Assembly (NCBI GenBank): GCA_025059075.1
Contig: JANXDZ010000002.1
Span: forward strand, 62,001-126,000
Length of the DNA: 64,000 nucleotides
Reading direction: 5' to 3'
Source: Sulfolobales archaeon
Lineage (GTDB): Archaea; Thermoproteota; Thermoprotei_A; Sulfolobales; Desulfurococcaceae
In this document: piece after piece, positions 44,706 through 54,269 of the stretch
How positions within the stretch are numbered: the first letter of the stretch is position 1
Layout: each line of letters begins with the position of its first letter
Notes under the pieces: model-generated
Database searches by the model: none
Told to the model about the DNA's origin: nothing
The model's input: only the letters and a program-made list of their open reading frames with translations
Made by a program: the position numbers and the translations under genes

Positions 44706-45676
44706 CTGTAGAGAATGCATGAGACCAAATGCCTTTTTTCAACTTCAACTAAGCTCATCTCCCTTCTACTGCAATCACTTAAGGCATATGGGCATCGTGG
44801 ATGAAATCTACAGCCTAATGGAGGGTTCAGCGGGCTCGGCGGCTCTCCAATTACTTTAATTCTAGCTCTACTTCTAGCAATAGATGGATCAGGTATAGGC
44901 ACTGCTGACAACAGTACCTTAGTATATGGATGTAGGGGTTTCTCAAATACTTCTTCAACTGGGCCGTATTCAACTATCTTACCTAAGTACATTACTGCAA
45001 CATAGTGGGCTAAGTATCTTACAATTCCAAGATCGTGGGTTATAAAGATGTAGGTTAGTTTATCAGCTGCCTGAATGTCCCTAAGCATGTTGAGCATTTG
45101 TGCTTGCACAGATACATCAAGAGAGGAAGTTGGTTCATCTAAGACCACTAACTCAGGACTTAGCGCTAATGCTCGTGCAATAGCTATCCTCTGCCTCTGT
45201 CCGCCGCTAAACTCATGTGGATATCTATATAAGTGCTCCTTCTGCAATCCCACTTTCTCCAGGAGCTTAACTAAGTACTCATTTATATCGATCTCCTTAA
45301 GCATTCCATGGGTCTCTAAAGGCTCCTTAAGGATCTCATATATAGTCATTCTTGGGTTTAAGCTACTATAGGGATCCTGGAATACTATTCCAGTCTTCCT
45401 CCTGAACTCCATCAGCTTCTTTCCACTAAGCTTCATTACGTCAACTCCATTGTAAATAATGCTTCCTTCATCAGGCTCTATGAGCCTCAGTATTAATCTA
45501 GCTAAAGTAGTTTTTCCACAACCACTTTCGCCAACTATAGCTAGAGTAGTTTCTTCATAGGCTTCAAACGATACTCCATCAACTGCCTTCACGAATCCCT
45601 TGGTGAAGAACACGCCTTTAACTGGAAACCACTTCCTTAAGTTCTTTACTTTAAGTACTACTTTAGTTGCACTCAT
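44702..45676 (-). CDS. Opp/Dpp ABC transporter ATPase F, operon 1
   Basis: A 324-residue peptide-importer ATPase. Walker A GESGCGKTT, the signature FSGGQRQRIAIARAL, Walker B LVVLDEPTSSLD and the oligopeptide C-terminal motif GCRFHPRCPYALSDC are all present. The last gene of the unit; it starts six bases downstream of the partner ATPase. It would form the ATPase heterodimer with it and energise import. Its end overlaps the convergent DUF1028 gene by four bases. Confidence 0.93.
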   Translation of the reverse strand: MSATKVVLKVKNLRKWFPVKGVFFTKGFVKAVDGVSFEAYEETTLAIVGESGCGKTTLARLILRLIEPDEGSIIYNGVDVMKLSGKKLMEFRRKTGIVFQDPYSSLNPRMTIYEILKEPLETHGMLKEIDINEYLVKLLEKVGLQKEHLYRYPHEFSGGQRQRIAIARALALSPELVVLDEPTSSLDVSVQAQMLNMLRDIQAADKLTYIFITHDLGIVRYLAHYVAVMYLGKIVEYGPVEEVFEKPLHPYTKVLLSAVPIPDPSIARSRARIKVIGEPPSPLNPPLGCRFHPRCPYALSDCSRREMSLVEVEKRHLVSCILYS

Positions 45677-45682
45677 TATTCA

Positions 45683-46654
45683 CTACCTCTTATAGAGCCA
45701 GCATGAGACTAAGTGGTCTTTAGAATACTCCACTAGCTCAGGCTCTTTATTACAGAGCTGAAGTTTGTGTGGACACCTAGGATTGAATCTACATCCCTCA
45801 GGTAAGTCAATCATGTTTGGAACGCTTCCATGAATAGATCTTAGGCGCTCAACTTTCCTCAGGGGATTTGGTACAGCTTCAAGAAGCCCCTGTGTATATG
45901 GATGAAGTGGGTTTGTAAACAGCTCTTCAACTAATGCTACTTCAACTATTTTACCAGCATACATGACTATAACTCTATCACATACTTCAGCTACTACTCC
46001 AAGGTTATGAGTTATTAGCATTACTGATGAATTATACTTATTCTTAAGGCTCCTTATTAACTCCATGACTTGAGCTTGAACAGTTACATCAAGTGCAGTA
46101 GTAGGCTCATCGGCTATAATGAGCTTTGGAGTATTTGCTATAGCTGTAGCTATGACCACTCTTTGCTTCATCCCTCCGCTCAACTCATGTGGATAACTCT
46201 TTGCTTTAGCTTCAGGATCTGGAATGAGTACTTCACGGAAGATCCTTATTGCCTTCCCCCACACTTCATTAAACTTCATTGAGGAGTTATGTGTTAGAAC
46301 TGTTTCAGCAACATGGAAGCCAGCAGTATAAAGGGGATCTAGTACACTGCCCGGATCTTGGTATACATACGATATCTCTCTCCCCCTAATTTTCTTCAAT
46401 TCCTTCTCGGGTAGTTTAAGTAAGTCTATACCGTCAAATAGTACTTCGCCACTGACTATTCTGCCCGGAGGCTTCACCATTCTAGTAAGAGCTCTAGACA
46501 TAACTGATTTTCCACAGCCAGTTTCTCCAACAATGCAGAGTATTTCTCCTTTACGCACACTAAATGATACTCCGTCAACGGCTCTCACTACTCCAGCATA
46601 TGTATAGAAATAAACCCTTAGATCCCTTACCTCAAGGAGTGTGTTTAAATACAC
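45683..46654 (-). CDS. Opp/Dpp ABC transporter ATPase D, operon 1
   Basis: A 323-residue peptide-importer ATPase. GETGCGKSV serves as Walker A, with the signature LSGGMKQRVVIATAI, Walker B IIADEPTTALD and C-terminal GCRFNPRCPHKLQLC. The D-type C-terminal Cys cluster can bind an Fe-S cluster in relatives. One base separates it from the permease gene upstream. Confidence 0.93.
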   Translation of the reverse strand: MYLNTLLEVRDLRVYFYTYAGVVRAVDGVSFSVRKGEILCIVGETGCGKSVMSRALTRMVKPPGRIVSGEVLFDGIDLLKLPEKELKKIRGREISYVYQDPGSVLDPLYTAGFHVAETVLTHNSSMKFNEVWGKAIRIFREVLIPDPEAKAKSYPHELSGGMKQRVVIATAIANTPKLIIADEPTTALDVTVQAQVMELIRSLKNKYNSSVMLITHNLGVVAEVCDRVIVMYAGKIVEVALVEELFTNPLHPYTQGLLEAVPNPLRKVERLRSIHGSVPNMIDLPEGCRFNPRCPHKLQLCNKEPELVEYSKDHLVSCWLYKR

Positions 46655-46655
46655 T

Positions 46656-47597
46656 TTACTTCACCTCTCTAAACTCAAGTCTCCTCCTAAACCTTGGATC
46701 AAGTATATCCCTTAAGCCGTCGCCCAGGATGTTGAAGCCGAGTACTGTAATCAGTATGGCTAGCCCTGGGAAAAACGAATACCACCACTTATCTGGAAAC
46801 CACTTTCTTCCATCAGCTACTAGCCTACCCCACTCTGGTGTAGGGGGCTGAGCTCCAAGGCCTATGAACGATAGTGCTGAGCTAGCTAGTATTACTGATC
46901 CAAAGTCAAGTGTTACTAGAACTAGCAGTGGAGTTATTGAATTAGGCAGTATGTGTTTAAAGAGTATTCTCCGCGTGCTTACACCCATAGCCTTAGCTGC
47001 CTCAATGAATAACTGCTCTCTTACTACAAGCACTTGTGCTCTAACAACTCTAACGTAACTCGGCCACCAGACTATCGATAGAGCTAGCATTGCTGAGAAA
47101 AGCCCTGCACCTAAAGTAGCGCTGAAAGCTATTGCAAGCACTAAGCCTGGGAACGATAGAAATACGTCTGTAACCCTCATGATTATTTCATCAATTACTC
47201 CACCATAGTAGCCAGCAACTAGACCTAACACTAAGCCTACTGGTATAGCTATAGACATAACTGCCATAGACACCATTAATGAAACTCTAGCGCCAGCTAG
47301 AACTCTGCTAAATAAATCTCTCCCATATTCATCAGTTCCAAAGGGATGCTGTAAGCTGGGTGGTTGAAGCCTCTTTAATGCAATTGAGCTAAAGTCTATT
47401 TCAATAGGATTGTATGGAGCAATGTATGGTCCTATAGCTCCAAGAACTATGAATCCTACTACTATGATTAAACCAGTCATAGTTAGCGGGCTTCTCTTAA
47501 TGACTTCGAAAGCCAGCCTCCAGTCGTAAATTATTGACCCAACGGATCTAAGTGCGTTGCTCTTTAACAACACTCTATTGAACTTCTTTAGCATCAT
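46656..47597 (-). CDS. Opp/Dpp permease C, operon 1
   Basis: A 313-residue inner permease with a short cytoplasmic N-terminus, then about six helices. It has the DppC landmark HPFGTDEYGRDLFSRVLAG near residue 80 and the EAA coupling loop FIEAAKAMGVSTRRILFKH near 197. Its start overlaps the permease B stop by four bases. It forms the channel with permease B. Confidence 0.93.
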   Translation of the reverse strand: MMLKKFNRVLLKSNALRSVGSIIYDWRLAFEVIKRSPLTMTGLIIVVGFIVLGAIGPYIAPYNPIEIDFSSIALKRLQPPSLQHPFGTDEYGRDLFSRVLAGARVSLMVSMAVMSIAIPVGLVLGLVAGYYGGVIDEIIMRVTDVFLSFPGLVLAIAFSATLGAGLFSAMLALSIVWWPSYVRVVRAQVLVVREQLFIEAAKAMGVSTRRILFKHILPNSITPLLVLVTLDFGSVILASSALSFIGLGAQPPTPEWGRLVADGRKWFPDKWWYSFFPGLAILITVLGFNILGDGLRDILDPRFRRRLEFREVK

Positions 47598-48577
47598 AGC
47601 CTCACCCTAGGGTCAATAATGGCGTACGCTATATCAACAATGAAATTTACAGCTATGAATATTAGGCTTATGAGCAGCGTTGAACCCATTATCGCTGGGT
47701 AGTCAAGGCTATTAATGGCGTTCACAGCGTATAGCCCTATGCCAGGCCATGAAAATACTGTTTCTATAACTATAGCTCCACTGAGGAGCATGCCGAACTC
47801 TAGGCCAGCTATCGTAACTATTGGTATTGACGAGTTCTTTACAACGTGCCTGTAGAACTTAGCACCACTTAAACCTCTTGCTTCAGCGAAATCCATGAAC
47901 TCTGACGATAGTACATCAAGTGTAGTGTTTCTAACAACTCTCGCTATGATTCCTAGGCCTGTGAAAGCTAGAGTAAGGCTTGGTAGAGCTATGTGCCTTA
48001 AGTTTATTACTAGAGCATTCCAGTCTCCTGTAAGTAAGCTGTCGAATATGTATAGACCTGTATAAGTCTGTGATGGCGGAATTCCTCTGCTTGTAGCTGG
48101 AAGTAGCCCGAGGGAGTAGTAGAAGATCCATTGTAAAGCTATTGCTAGCCAAAAAGCCGGCGCTGAAACCCCTATTAACGCTAACACTCTTATTAAGTGA
48201 TCTACTGGAGTATCCCTCTTTAATGCAGCTAGAAGTCCAAGAGGAATGCCTAAAGCTATCTGTATTAACCCAGCTACTATAGCTAACTCAGCTGTAGCTG
48301 GAAAGTATTCAGCTAAATCCACTAGCACCGGCCTCTTAGTCATAGGGGACTCCCTCCAATTCCCTGTAAACACATCCCTAATGTAGAGAACTAATTGCTC
48401 GTGAATAGGTAGATTTAAGTGATACTTCTCCCTCATTAATTCAATTATCTCAGGCCTAGCCTTCACTCCCCCAGCCCAAAGCCTAGCGGGATCAGCTGGA
48501 ATCACGTGACTTATTACAAATGTCAATATGAGTACTCCAACTATAGTTGGGATAAACGTAAGAGCTCTTCTAATCAA
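47594..48577 (-). CDS. Opp/Dpp permease B, operon 1
   Basis: A 327-residue permease of the DppB type: ALTFIPTIVGVLILTFVISH helix, IPADPARLW, FPATAELAIVAGLIQI, EAA loop FMDFAEARGLSGAKFYRHVV, and the terminal RVL segment DPRVRL. It is the second gene of the operon, 130 bases after the binding-protein gene; that gap probably holds an internal promoter or mRNA processing site. Confidence 0.93.
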   Translation of the reverse strand: MIRRALTFIPTIVGVLILTFVISHVIPADPARLWAGGVKARPEIIELMREKYHLNLPIHEQLVLYIRDVFTGNWRESPMTKRPVLVDLAEYFPATAELAIVAGLIQIALGIPLGLLAALKRDTPVDHLIRVLALIGVSAPAFWLAIALQWIFYYSLGLLPATSRGIPPSQTYTGLYIFDSLLTGDWNALVINLRHIALPSLTLAFTGLGIIARVVRNTTLDVLSSEFMDFAEARGLSGAKFYRHVVKNSSIPIVTIAGLEFGMLLSGAIVIETVFSWPGIGLYAVNAINSLDYPAIMGSTLLISLIFIAVNFIVDIAYAIIDPRVRL

Positions 48578-48707
48578 ATACCTCTTTAAACCCCCAATCT
48601 AGGTCACCCCAAGTACAAGCTTCATGAGGATTAATTAAAGAAGTAAATTGTGATGAGGCATTAGGGGAAAAAATGTATGAATTAATGAGGCCATCCATGG
48701 ACAAACA

Positions 48708-50711
48708 CTAGCTCCTCTTCTCACCAACTATTATGAGTACATCCCCTAAAGTTATTTGAACAGCATTAGATAAGTCTACGAACTGTGCTGCTTCATTAAT
48801 TGACGACACTACGTCTACTTTAACTGAGCTAAATCTATATCCACCAGCCTGCAGAGGACCTGCGTAATCATCTGGATCAGCGTAGTCAGGCCCCCAGGCT
48901 AGTACTTGTACATCGAAGTCTCCACTGGATAACTTTTCATTAAATACAGGCCTTGACAATACTTGTACTTTAACGCTTATGCCAAGCACTTGGCTCCACG
49001 ATGCTTGAACTAGTGTAGCTATTTGTTCAAGTTCACTGTAGCCCTGGGGGACTATTATAGTTATGTCAACGTTCCGCGGATCTATTCCTGAAGCTGCAAG
49101 GAGTTCTTGAGCTTTAGTGGGATTAAATGTGTACTTTACTAAATCACTGTCCTGGTAGCCAAACATCCCTCTAGGTATGACTCCATAGGCTTGTTCAGCA
49201 AGGTTGTTGAATGCAGCTGATATTATTGAATCATAAGGCACAGCCCATGCTAATGCTTTTCTAAATAAATTATTGTTAAATGGTGGTTTCTCACAGTTGA
49301 GGGTTAAGTGATATAACCAGAATGATGGAGCTATTTCAATAATTAACTTGTTTGCACCAATAGATACTCCCCTGACTTGTTCAACTAGAGTTGGTGGAAC
49401 TAGAGCCATGTCTAAGTCCCCTTTCTTAAGCTCCATTATCCTAGTGGAGTCCTCAGGTATTAGCTTAATCAATACTTCTTCTATGGATGGCTTTCCACGC
49501 CAGTAGTGTGGATTAGCCCTCAGCTTATAGTACTGCTTATGCACCCATTCAACTAAGTAGTATGGTCCAGTGCCTACTGGATGGTCATACATGTACTCGT
49601 TTTCCTTACCTGCTTCAACACCTCCATGGGCTTCAACAACCTCCTTACTGACTATGCTGGCGGGAACTGTTGCTAAAACTTGGAGTATGGCTGCATATGG
49701 TGAGTATAGTTTTAGCTTAACGAATCCAGCTATTTTCCCAGTGTAGTTAAAGAATCTTAGTAACTCACTGAGTGAGTGAACTACTGCACTTCTCCCTTTA
49801 AATTCAGTCTTTAACCCCGTGGAAGCTATGGCTGAAAACTCCTCCTGACTTATGGTCTTTGATTTCTCAACATCTATGAAGGTATCTATAAGCCACGATG
49901 GATCTAAGTGCATTACAGCTACTCTTCTAAGAGAGTACACTACGTCTTCAGGCGTTAATGGAATAGTTCTATTACTCCATGGGTCATAGAAGCTCACTCC
50001 ACCCCTAATTACAAAGTACCACTCATCTCCAGCATCGTTATGTGCCCAAGCAACTGCTAAGCATGGGATAACGTAGTCTGTTCTATCTAATTCATATGTG
50101 ACGAGCCTTTCATATATTTGATGCAATATGAACCAGTCGAAGCCCCAGTAAGTTACAGCTGGATCTAAGCTATGTCCTTCCTCTGATTCACCTATTACTA
50201 GTACTGTTGGGTTAGGTGAATTGGGGTCTTTGCGTAAGTCATCGATTCTATATACTAATGTTGGATGGAAGTATATGCCTTTAATCCAATCCCAATAAAC
50301 TCTTACTTCTCTAGCCTGAACAACCCATATTAACGACAGTCTATCGTTAGAGAGTTTTTGAATAGCTCCATATATAATCCTCCTTAAATCAGCGTCCGTG
50401 GTATATCTCCCAGCTTGAATTAATGCTTCCATAATTGGATCTCTTAGAAAGCCTGGGTTTATGTTTGAGTATGGAACTAGATCTGCTCTATCTATAGGGC
50501 TTGGATCATCGTATGATACAACAATTACTTTACTAAAGACTACTGGAGTAGTAGGCGTAGTAGTTGGAGTAGTGGTAGGAGTAGTTGGAGTAGCTTCAGG
50601 CCTCCTACTTAAGTTACTGTAGACAAAGAATGCTAAAACTCCAGCAATTAGGAGAATTACTATAATTAATGAAACAACCTTCGTAGAGGCTCCTCTGAAC
50701 ACTCTGAGCAC
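48708..50711 (-). CDS. peptide-binding protein (SBP_bac_5), apparently circularly permuted, operon 1
   Basis: A 667-residue binding protein, long for the family (about 520-600). Residues 12-33 are a membrane anchor and 40-57 a Thr/Pro linker. Residues about 80-152 (YSNINP, ALIQAGRYTTDADLRRIIY, VYWDWIKGIYFHP) look like the end of a normal family-5 domain. The canonical N-terminal start (LVIGESEEGHSLDPAVTYWG) comes only at about 168. The protein stops soon after DPDDYAGPLQAGGY without the usual last segment. It should still bind peptides. GTG start at 50711. Confidence 0.85.
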   Translation of the reverse strand: MLRVFRGASTKVVSLIIVILLIAGVLAFFVYSNLSRRPEATPTTPTTTPTTTPTTPVVFSKVIVVSYDDPSPIDRADLVPYSNINPGFLRDPIMEALIQAGRYTTDADLRRIIYGAIQKLSNDRLSLIWVVQAREVRVYWDWIKGIYFHPTLVYRIDDLRKDPNSPNPTVLVIGESEEGHSLDPAVTYWGFDWFILHQIYERLVTYELDRTDYVIPCLAVAWAHNDAGDEWYFVIRGGVSFYDPWSNRTIPLTPEDVVYSLRRVAVMHLDPSWLIDTFIDVEKSKTISQEEFSAIASTGLKTEFKGRSAVVHSLSELLRFFNYTGKIAGFVKLKLYSPYAAILQVLATVPASIVSKEVVEAHGGVEAGKENEYMYDHPVGTGPYYLVEWVHKQYYKLRANPHYWRGKPSIEEVLIKLIPEDSTRIMELKKGDLDMALVPPTLVEQVRGVSIGANKLIIEIAPSFWLYHLTLNCEKPPFNNNLFRKALAWAVPYDSIISAAFNNLAEQAYGVIPRGMFGYQDSDLVKYTFNPTKAQELLAASGIDPRNVDITIIVPQGYSELEQIATLVQASWSQVLGISVKVQVLSRPVFNEKLSSGDFDVQVLAWGPDYADPDDYAGPLQAGGYRFSSVKVDVVSSINEAAQFVDLSNAVQITLGDVLIIVGEKRS

Positions 50712-50739
50712 CTATATGCATTCGTATATACTCAAATTA

Positions 50740-50825
50740 AGTAAGTATAAAAATTTTACCCACTAAATATAAACATGTAGTTAATTTATATGATAAACCC
50801 ATGAAATATGTGCATTTATATGAGA
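50740..50825. promoter_or_regulatory. divergent promoter region, Opp operon 1 and unknown gene
   Basis: AAGTATAAAAATTT (about 50740-50755) read on the minus strand is a TATA box placed about 26 bases before a start site near 50722, just ahead of the binding-protein GTG. On the plus strand, GCATTTATATGAG (about 50812-50824) is suited to the GTG at 50851. The two genes are thus divergently transcribed from about 140 bases. Confidence 0.5.
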
Positions 50826-50850
50826 GTATAATTAACTAGTAGAGAAGTGA

Positions 50851-51462
50851 GTGCAGTTGCTTAACAAACTCTTAGTAGGCATTCCTGTATACATATATTG
50901 CTCTACGGAAAGTAATTGTCAAGACATATGTATTGAGGCATACTTCTGGAGTAAGTTAAGTAAAGTCCATAAATTACTACTACTTAAGCCATGCATGAAT
51001 TTAAATGACTCTATGGACCTTCGTGAAGTGATAAGACTGGAGCCTCAGAGCAGCCATAGAGAAGTTTTAAATGAATTTAGAGAAATAGTTAGTGAAATAA
51101 TTGATAAAGCTGTTGTAGAGTGTTTAGAGTATTCATATACTTTAGGCTTAAATAGATTAAGGAACTTACTCCTAGTGCCTATCAGTAGAAGAGCTGCTGA
51201 AGTTGAGGGAGAGTTGAGGAGCTATCTAACGGCCTATAACTTAGTTAAGTTAATTATTCCAAACGCAGTCAAGTGCTACTTAAGCAACTACATCTTTAAA
51301 GGAACTAAATACTTAGTTAGAGTAATTGAATCAACTCCTCCCTACATATACTTAGTGAATGGAGAGATAGATGCCGTATACCAAGCATTACATTCAATTA
51401 GCGCTGAGTATAGGAATTCAATAATGTTACTGATTGAAGACCTTAAGCTGAAATACCAGTAA
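50851..51462 (+). CDS. unknown protein divergent from Opp operon 1
   Basis: A 203-residue protein with no recognised family. The first 45 residues contain four Cys (residues about 17-45, SNCQDICIEAYF and KPCMNL), then come long helical stretches (EVLNEFREIVSEIIDKAVVE, NRLRNLLLVPISRRAAEVEG). No signal peptide is clear. Its position opposite the transporter promoter suggests a linked role, possibly regulatory, but no DNA-binding motif is visible. Confidence 0.7.
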   Translation: MQLLNKLLVGIPVYIYCSTESNCQDICIEAYFWSKLSKVHKLLLLKPCMNLNDSMDLREVIRLEPQSSHREVLNEFREIVSEIIDKAVVECLEYSYTLGLNRLRNLLLVPISRRAAEVEGELRSYLTAYNLVKLIIPNAVKCYLSNYIFKGTKYLVRVIESTPPYIYLVNGEIDAVYQALHSISAEYRNSIMLLIEDLKLKYQ

Positions 51463-51593
51463 CTGCTCTTCACAGTTCTCTAATATTTAACTAAGTTATT
51501 ATTGCTAACTTAAGCTTTGAAGCATTGTGATAGCAATTTATTAAGATTAATATGTGAATGCAGTAGAATAATTAAGGAAGGGAAGTGAGCCCT

Positions 51594-51668
51594 ATGGCCC
51601 TAATAATGTTGCTAATAGAGCCATCTATGGCAATAGTTAAAGAACGGACTTCATTAATGAAGGCGTGA
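51594..51668 (+). CDS. possible 24-residue leader peptide upstream of asd
   Basis: ATG at 51594 follows AAGGAAGGG by about ten bases, and the 24-codon frame ends at TGA (51666-51668), 36 bases before the asd ATG. The peptide starts MALIMLLIEPSMAIV. It could be a translated leader of the asd-ppcA operon or a chance frame. No run of regulatory codons (Lys, Met or Thr) stands out beyond four Met. Confidence 0.3.
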   Translation: MALIMLLIEPSMAIVKERTSLMKA

Positions 51669-51704
51669 AAAATGATTATAAAAAGTCGTTGAGGGATAAG
51701 GGCT

Positions 51705-52769
51705 ATGGATAAGGTTAAAGTTGGTATACTAGGAGCCACTGGATTAGTAGGCCAAAAGCTTGTACAACTACTACTAAAACACCCCTGGTTTGAACTAGAG
51801 CTCTTAACTGCTAGTGGAAAAGTAGTGGGCAAGAAGTATGGTGAGATAGTTAAATGGCTTCAAGGCCCCTTCACTCCATTAGAGTTGAATGAGCTAATAG
51901 TTAAAAACACTGATCTAGATGTAGTTAGAGAGAGTAAAGTAGAACTAGTGTTTTCAGCTCTCCCAAGCAACGATGCCTTAAGTATAGAAGTTGAATTAGC
52001 TAAAAGAGGAGTTATCGTAATTTCAAGCTCTGATGCAATGAAGTTTGAAGAAGACATACCGCTTCTAAACCTTGAGGTTAATGCTGATCACGTGGAGTTA
52101 ATAAAGCTTCAATATAGGAGGGGGTGGAGGGGGGCTTTACTCAAGATCCCTAACTGTACAGCAGTAATTCTAACTCTAGCCCTTAAGCCCATTATGGATG
52201 AATTCGGCTTAAAGAAAGTAATAGTATCAACAATGCAATCGATCTCTGGAGCAGGCTTAACGGGAGTTCCCTCAATAGATATAATTGACAACATTATTCC
52301 ATATATAGAGGGAGAAGAGGAGAGAGTTGAGAAAGAATCAGTTAAAATACTTGGCTCACTAGAGTCTCAAGCAGTAAAGCCAGCCGACATAGCTATATCA
52401 GCTAGTTGCCATAGAGTCCCCGTTATAGAGGGGCATTTAGAGGCCATATTTATTGAAACAATTGAGGAACCTAGTGTGGAGCGAGCTTTAGAAGCCCTAG
52501 AGGAATTTAAGGGAAATAAAATTAGAGCCCTTAATCTCCCTACAGCACCTGAAAAACCCATTATTGTTAGGAGGGAGCTCGATAGACCTCAGCCAAGGCT
52601 TGATAGATACATCAATGACGGCATGAGTGTAGTTATTGGGAGATTGAGAGTGGATAAAGCACTTAGAGGCCTCAAGCTAATAGCTCTAGGCAATAACTTA
52701 ATCCGTGGAACAGTTGGAACAGGTATACTTATTGCAGAGCTATTGACTGTAAAAGGGTTTTACTTATGA
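51705..52769 (+). CDS. asd: aspartate-semialdehyde dehydrogenase
   Basis: A 354-residue enzyme that reduces aspartyl phosphate to aspartate semialdehyde, the branch point to lysine, threonine and methionine. NADP-binding GATGLVGQ near residue 9, SALPSND near 85, the catalytic Cys in KIPNCTAV near 150, QSISGAGLTG near 180 and SCHRVPVIEGH with the general-base His near 230 identify the archaeal/fungal type. It ends in a four-base overlap (ATGA) with ppcA, so oxaloacetate production and aspartate use are coupled. Confidence 0.95.
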   Translation: MDKVKVGILGATGLVGQKLVQLLLKHPWFELELLTASGKVVGKKYGEIVKWLQGPFTPLELNELIVKNTDLDVVRESKVELVFSALPSNDALSIEVELAKRGVIVISSSDAMKFEEDIPLLNLEVNADHVELIKLQYRRGWRGALLKIPNCTAVILTLALKPIMDEFGLKKVIVSTMQSISGAGLTGVPSIDIIDNIIPYIEGEEERVEKESVKILGSLESQAVKPADIAISASCHRVPVIEGHLEAIFIETIEEPSVERALEALEEFKGNKIRALNLPTAPEKPIIVRRELDRPQPRLDRYINDGMSVVIGRLRVDKALRGLKLIALGNNLIRGTVGTGILIAELLTVKGFYL

Positions 52770-54175
52770 GCAGTAAAGTTATTCCAAAACTCATGTGCAC
52801 ACAACACCCAGATTCAACAATTAAAGTTAGAGTTGAGGAAGAAATTGATGAAGCAATAGTTGGCTACACAATATATGGCTGCGAAGAAGTCATGGTGGAT
52901 TATGAGGGCAAACTAACTCCATACTCTCAACCCAAGGAAATAGTAGTTAAAGCCTCTAGAGCCGGCATATCTGTTGGAAACGACTTCTTTATAACTCCAA
53001 GAATGCCAAATCCATTCCTCGAAGAATTTGATAGAGCTATGCTTACCCTAGAAGCCTCAGTGCTAGCAAACTACCACTCGTTGAAGACCTTGGGAAACCA
53101 GGCAGTTAAGTGGATAATTCTACCTATGGTTGAAGACGTTGACACAGTATTGTTTGTGCAAAGGATCGTTGGGAAGAAAGCAAAAATGCTGTCTGAGGAA
53201 ACAGGCATAAAACTAGACCCGATCACTATAGTGCCACTGCTAGAGGATGCATTTATTCAAATGAAAGCTCATAACATAGTCTATGCTTTAGCTAAAGAAA
53301 TGGCTGAGGCAGGAGTAGAGCGTGAATGCATGAGGGTGTTCATTGGGTTTAGTGATTCAGCAGTCAAGTATGGGCATATAGCTTCAGCTCTTGGAGTAAA
53401 GTATTCGCTATTAAAGATAAGGGATTTAAGTGAATTAGGGCTGCGTGTTAAGCCTATAGTAGGATCAGGTTCACCACCGTTTCGTGGAGGCATTAATAAC
53501 ATTGAGTTAGTTCCCTTAGAAGTCGAAGTCTATAAAGGCTACTCAACGATCACTGTTCAATCAGCTATAAGATACGATGTTCCTTTAAATGAATACGAAT
53601 CCTTTAGAGAAACAGTAATCAGTGGAGCAAACGCTGAGCCTAGTGCAGCTATAGATGATGAGAGCTTAATGTTATTCATTAAGGAATCCTCAGAAAGTTA
53701 TAGGAGCTTTATTAGAAGAATCCTTAAGAACGTTGAGTACGTAATAGATCTCATTCCATCAACAAGAGATAGAATCTCTTGGAGAAGCTATGGAAGGCTG
53801 ATAATTGATGAAGAGGGTGGAGTAATAAATGTTCCTAGAGCAATAATGTATACAGCTATGTGGTATAGCATTGGCCTTCCTCCAACACTACTCGACTCAC
53901 CATACATAGTTAAACTTGCTAAGAAAGATCTTCTTGACGACTTACTTAAAGCCCTCCCACAGCTGGTTCGTGAGTGGAGCTACGACTCTATGTTCTACGA
54001 TCCTGAGACTTCTGCAAGATTCATTGGAAATGAAGGAGTAAAGACAATTAACGAAGCTCTTGAATACATGAACGTGGACTTTAGCCCTAATAGAGCTTAT
54101 ATAGCTATGCTTAAGCAAGTTCAGACTGAAGCACACGTAATTGCTTTAGGTAAGCTCAGAAAATTCCTCGGTTAA
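52766..54175 (+). CDS. ppcA: archaeal-type phosphoenolpyruvate carboxylase
   Basis: A 469-residue PEP carboxylase of the short archaeal family (bacterial enzymes are about 900). It adds bicarbonate to PEP to make oxaloacetate. MCTQHPDST near residue 9 is the signature; FITPRMPNP, GNQAVKWIILPMVED, GSGSPPFRGGIN and QSAIRYDVP follow, with catalytic His and Arg residues in these loops. Start ATG overlaps the asd stop, so it is the second gene of the operon. Confidence 0.96.
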   Translation: MSSKVIPKLMCTQHPDSTIKVRVEEEIDEAIVGYTIYGCEEVMVDYEGKLTPYSQPKEIVVKASRAGISVGNDFFITPRMPNPFLEEFDRAMLTLEASVLANYHSLKTLGNQAVKWIILPMVEDVDTVLFVQRIVGKKAKMLSEETGIKLDPITIVPLLEDAFIQMKAHNIVYALAKEMAEAGVERECMRVFIGFSDSAVKYGHIASALGVKYSLLKIRDLSELGLRVKPIVGSGSPPFRGGINNIELVPLEVEVYKGYSTITVQSAIRYDVPLNEYESFRETVISGANAEPSAAIDDESLMLFIKESSESYRSFIRRILKNVEYVIDLIPSTRDRISWRSYGRLIIDEEGGVINVPRAIMYTAMWYSIGLPPTLLDSPYIVKLAKKDLLDDLLKALPQLVREWSYDSMFYDPETSARFIGNEGVKTINEALEYMNVDFSPNRAYIAMLKQVQTEAHVIALGKLRKFLG

Positions 54176-54269
54176 ACCCCCACTAATATACTTTTAATCT
54201 AAGTAGTTTAATTAACTAGTATTAAGCTTCTCCCTTGATCCTTAAGTAGTAAGTCATTAACAGTGTGTT

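Noticed and set aside
44671-44859. Short forward frame at the end of the DUF1028 gene
   Set aside because: It lies antisense in the ATPase C-terminus of Opp operon 1 and has no coding signature.
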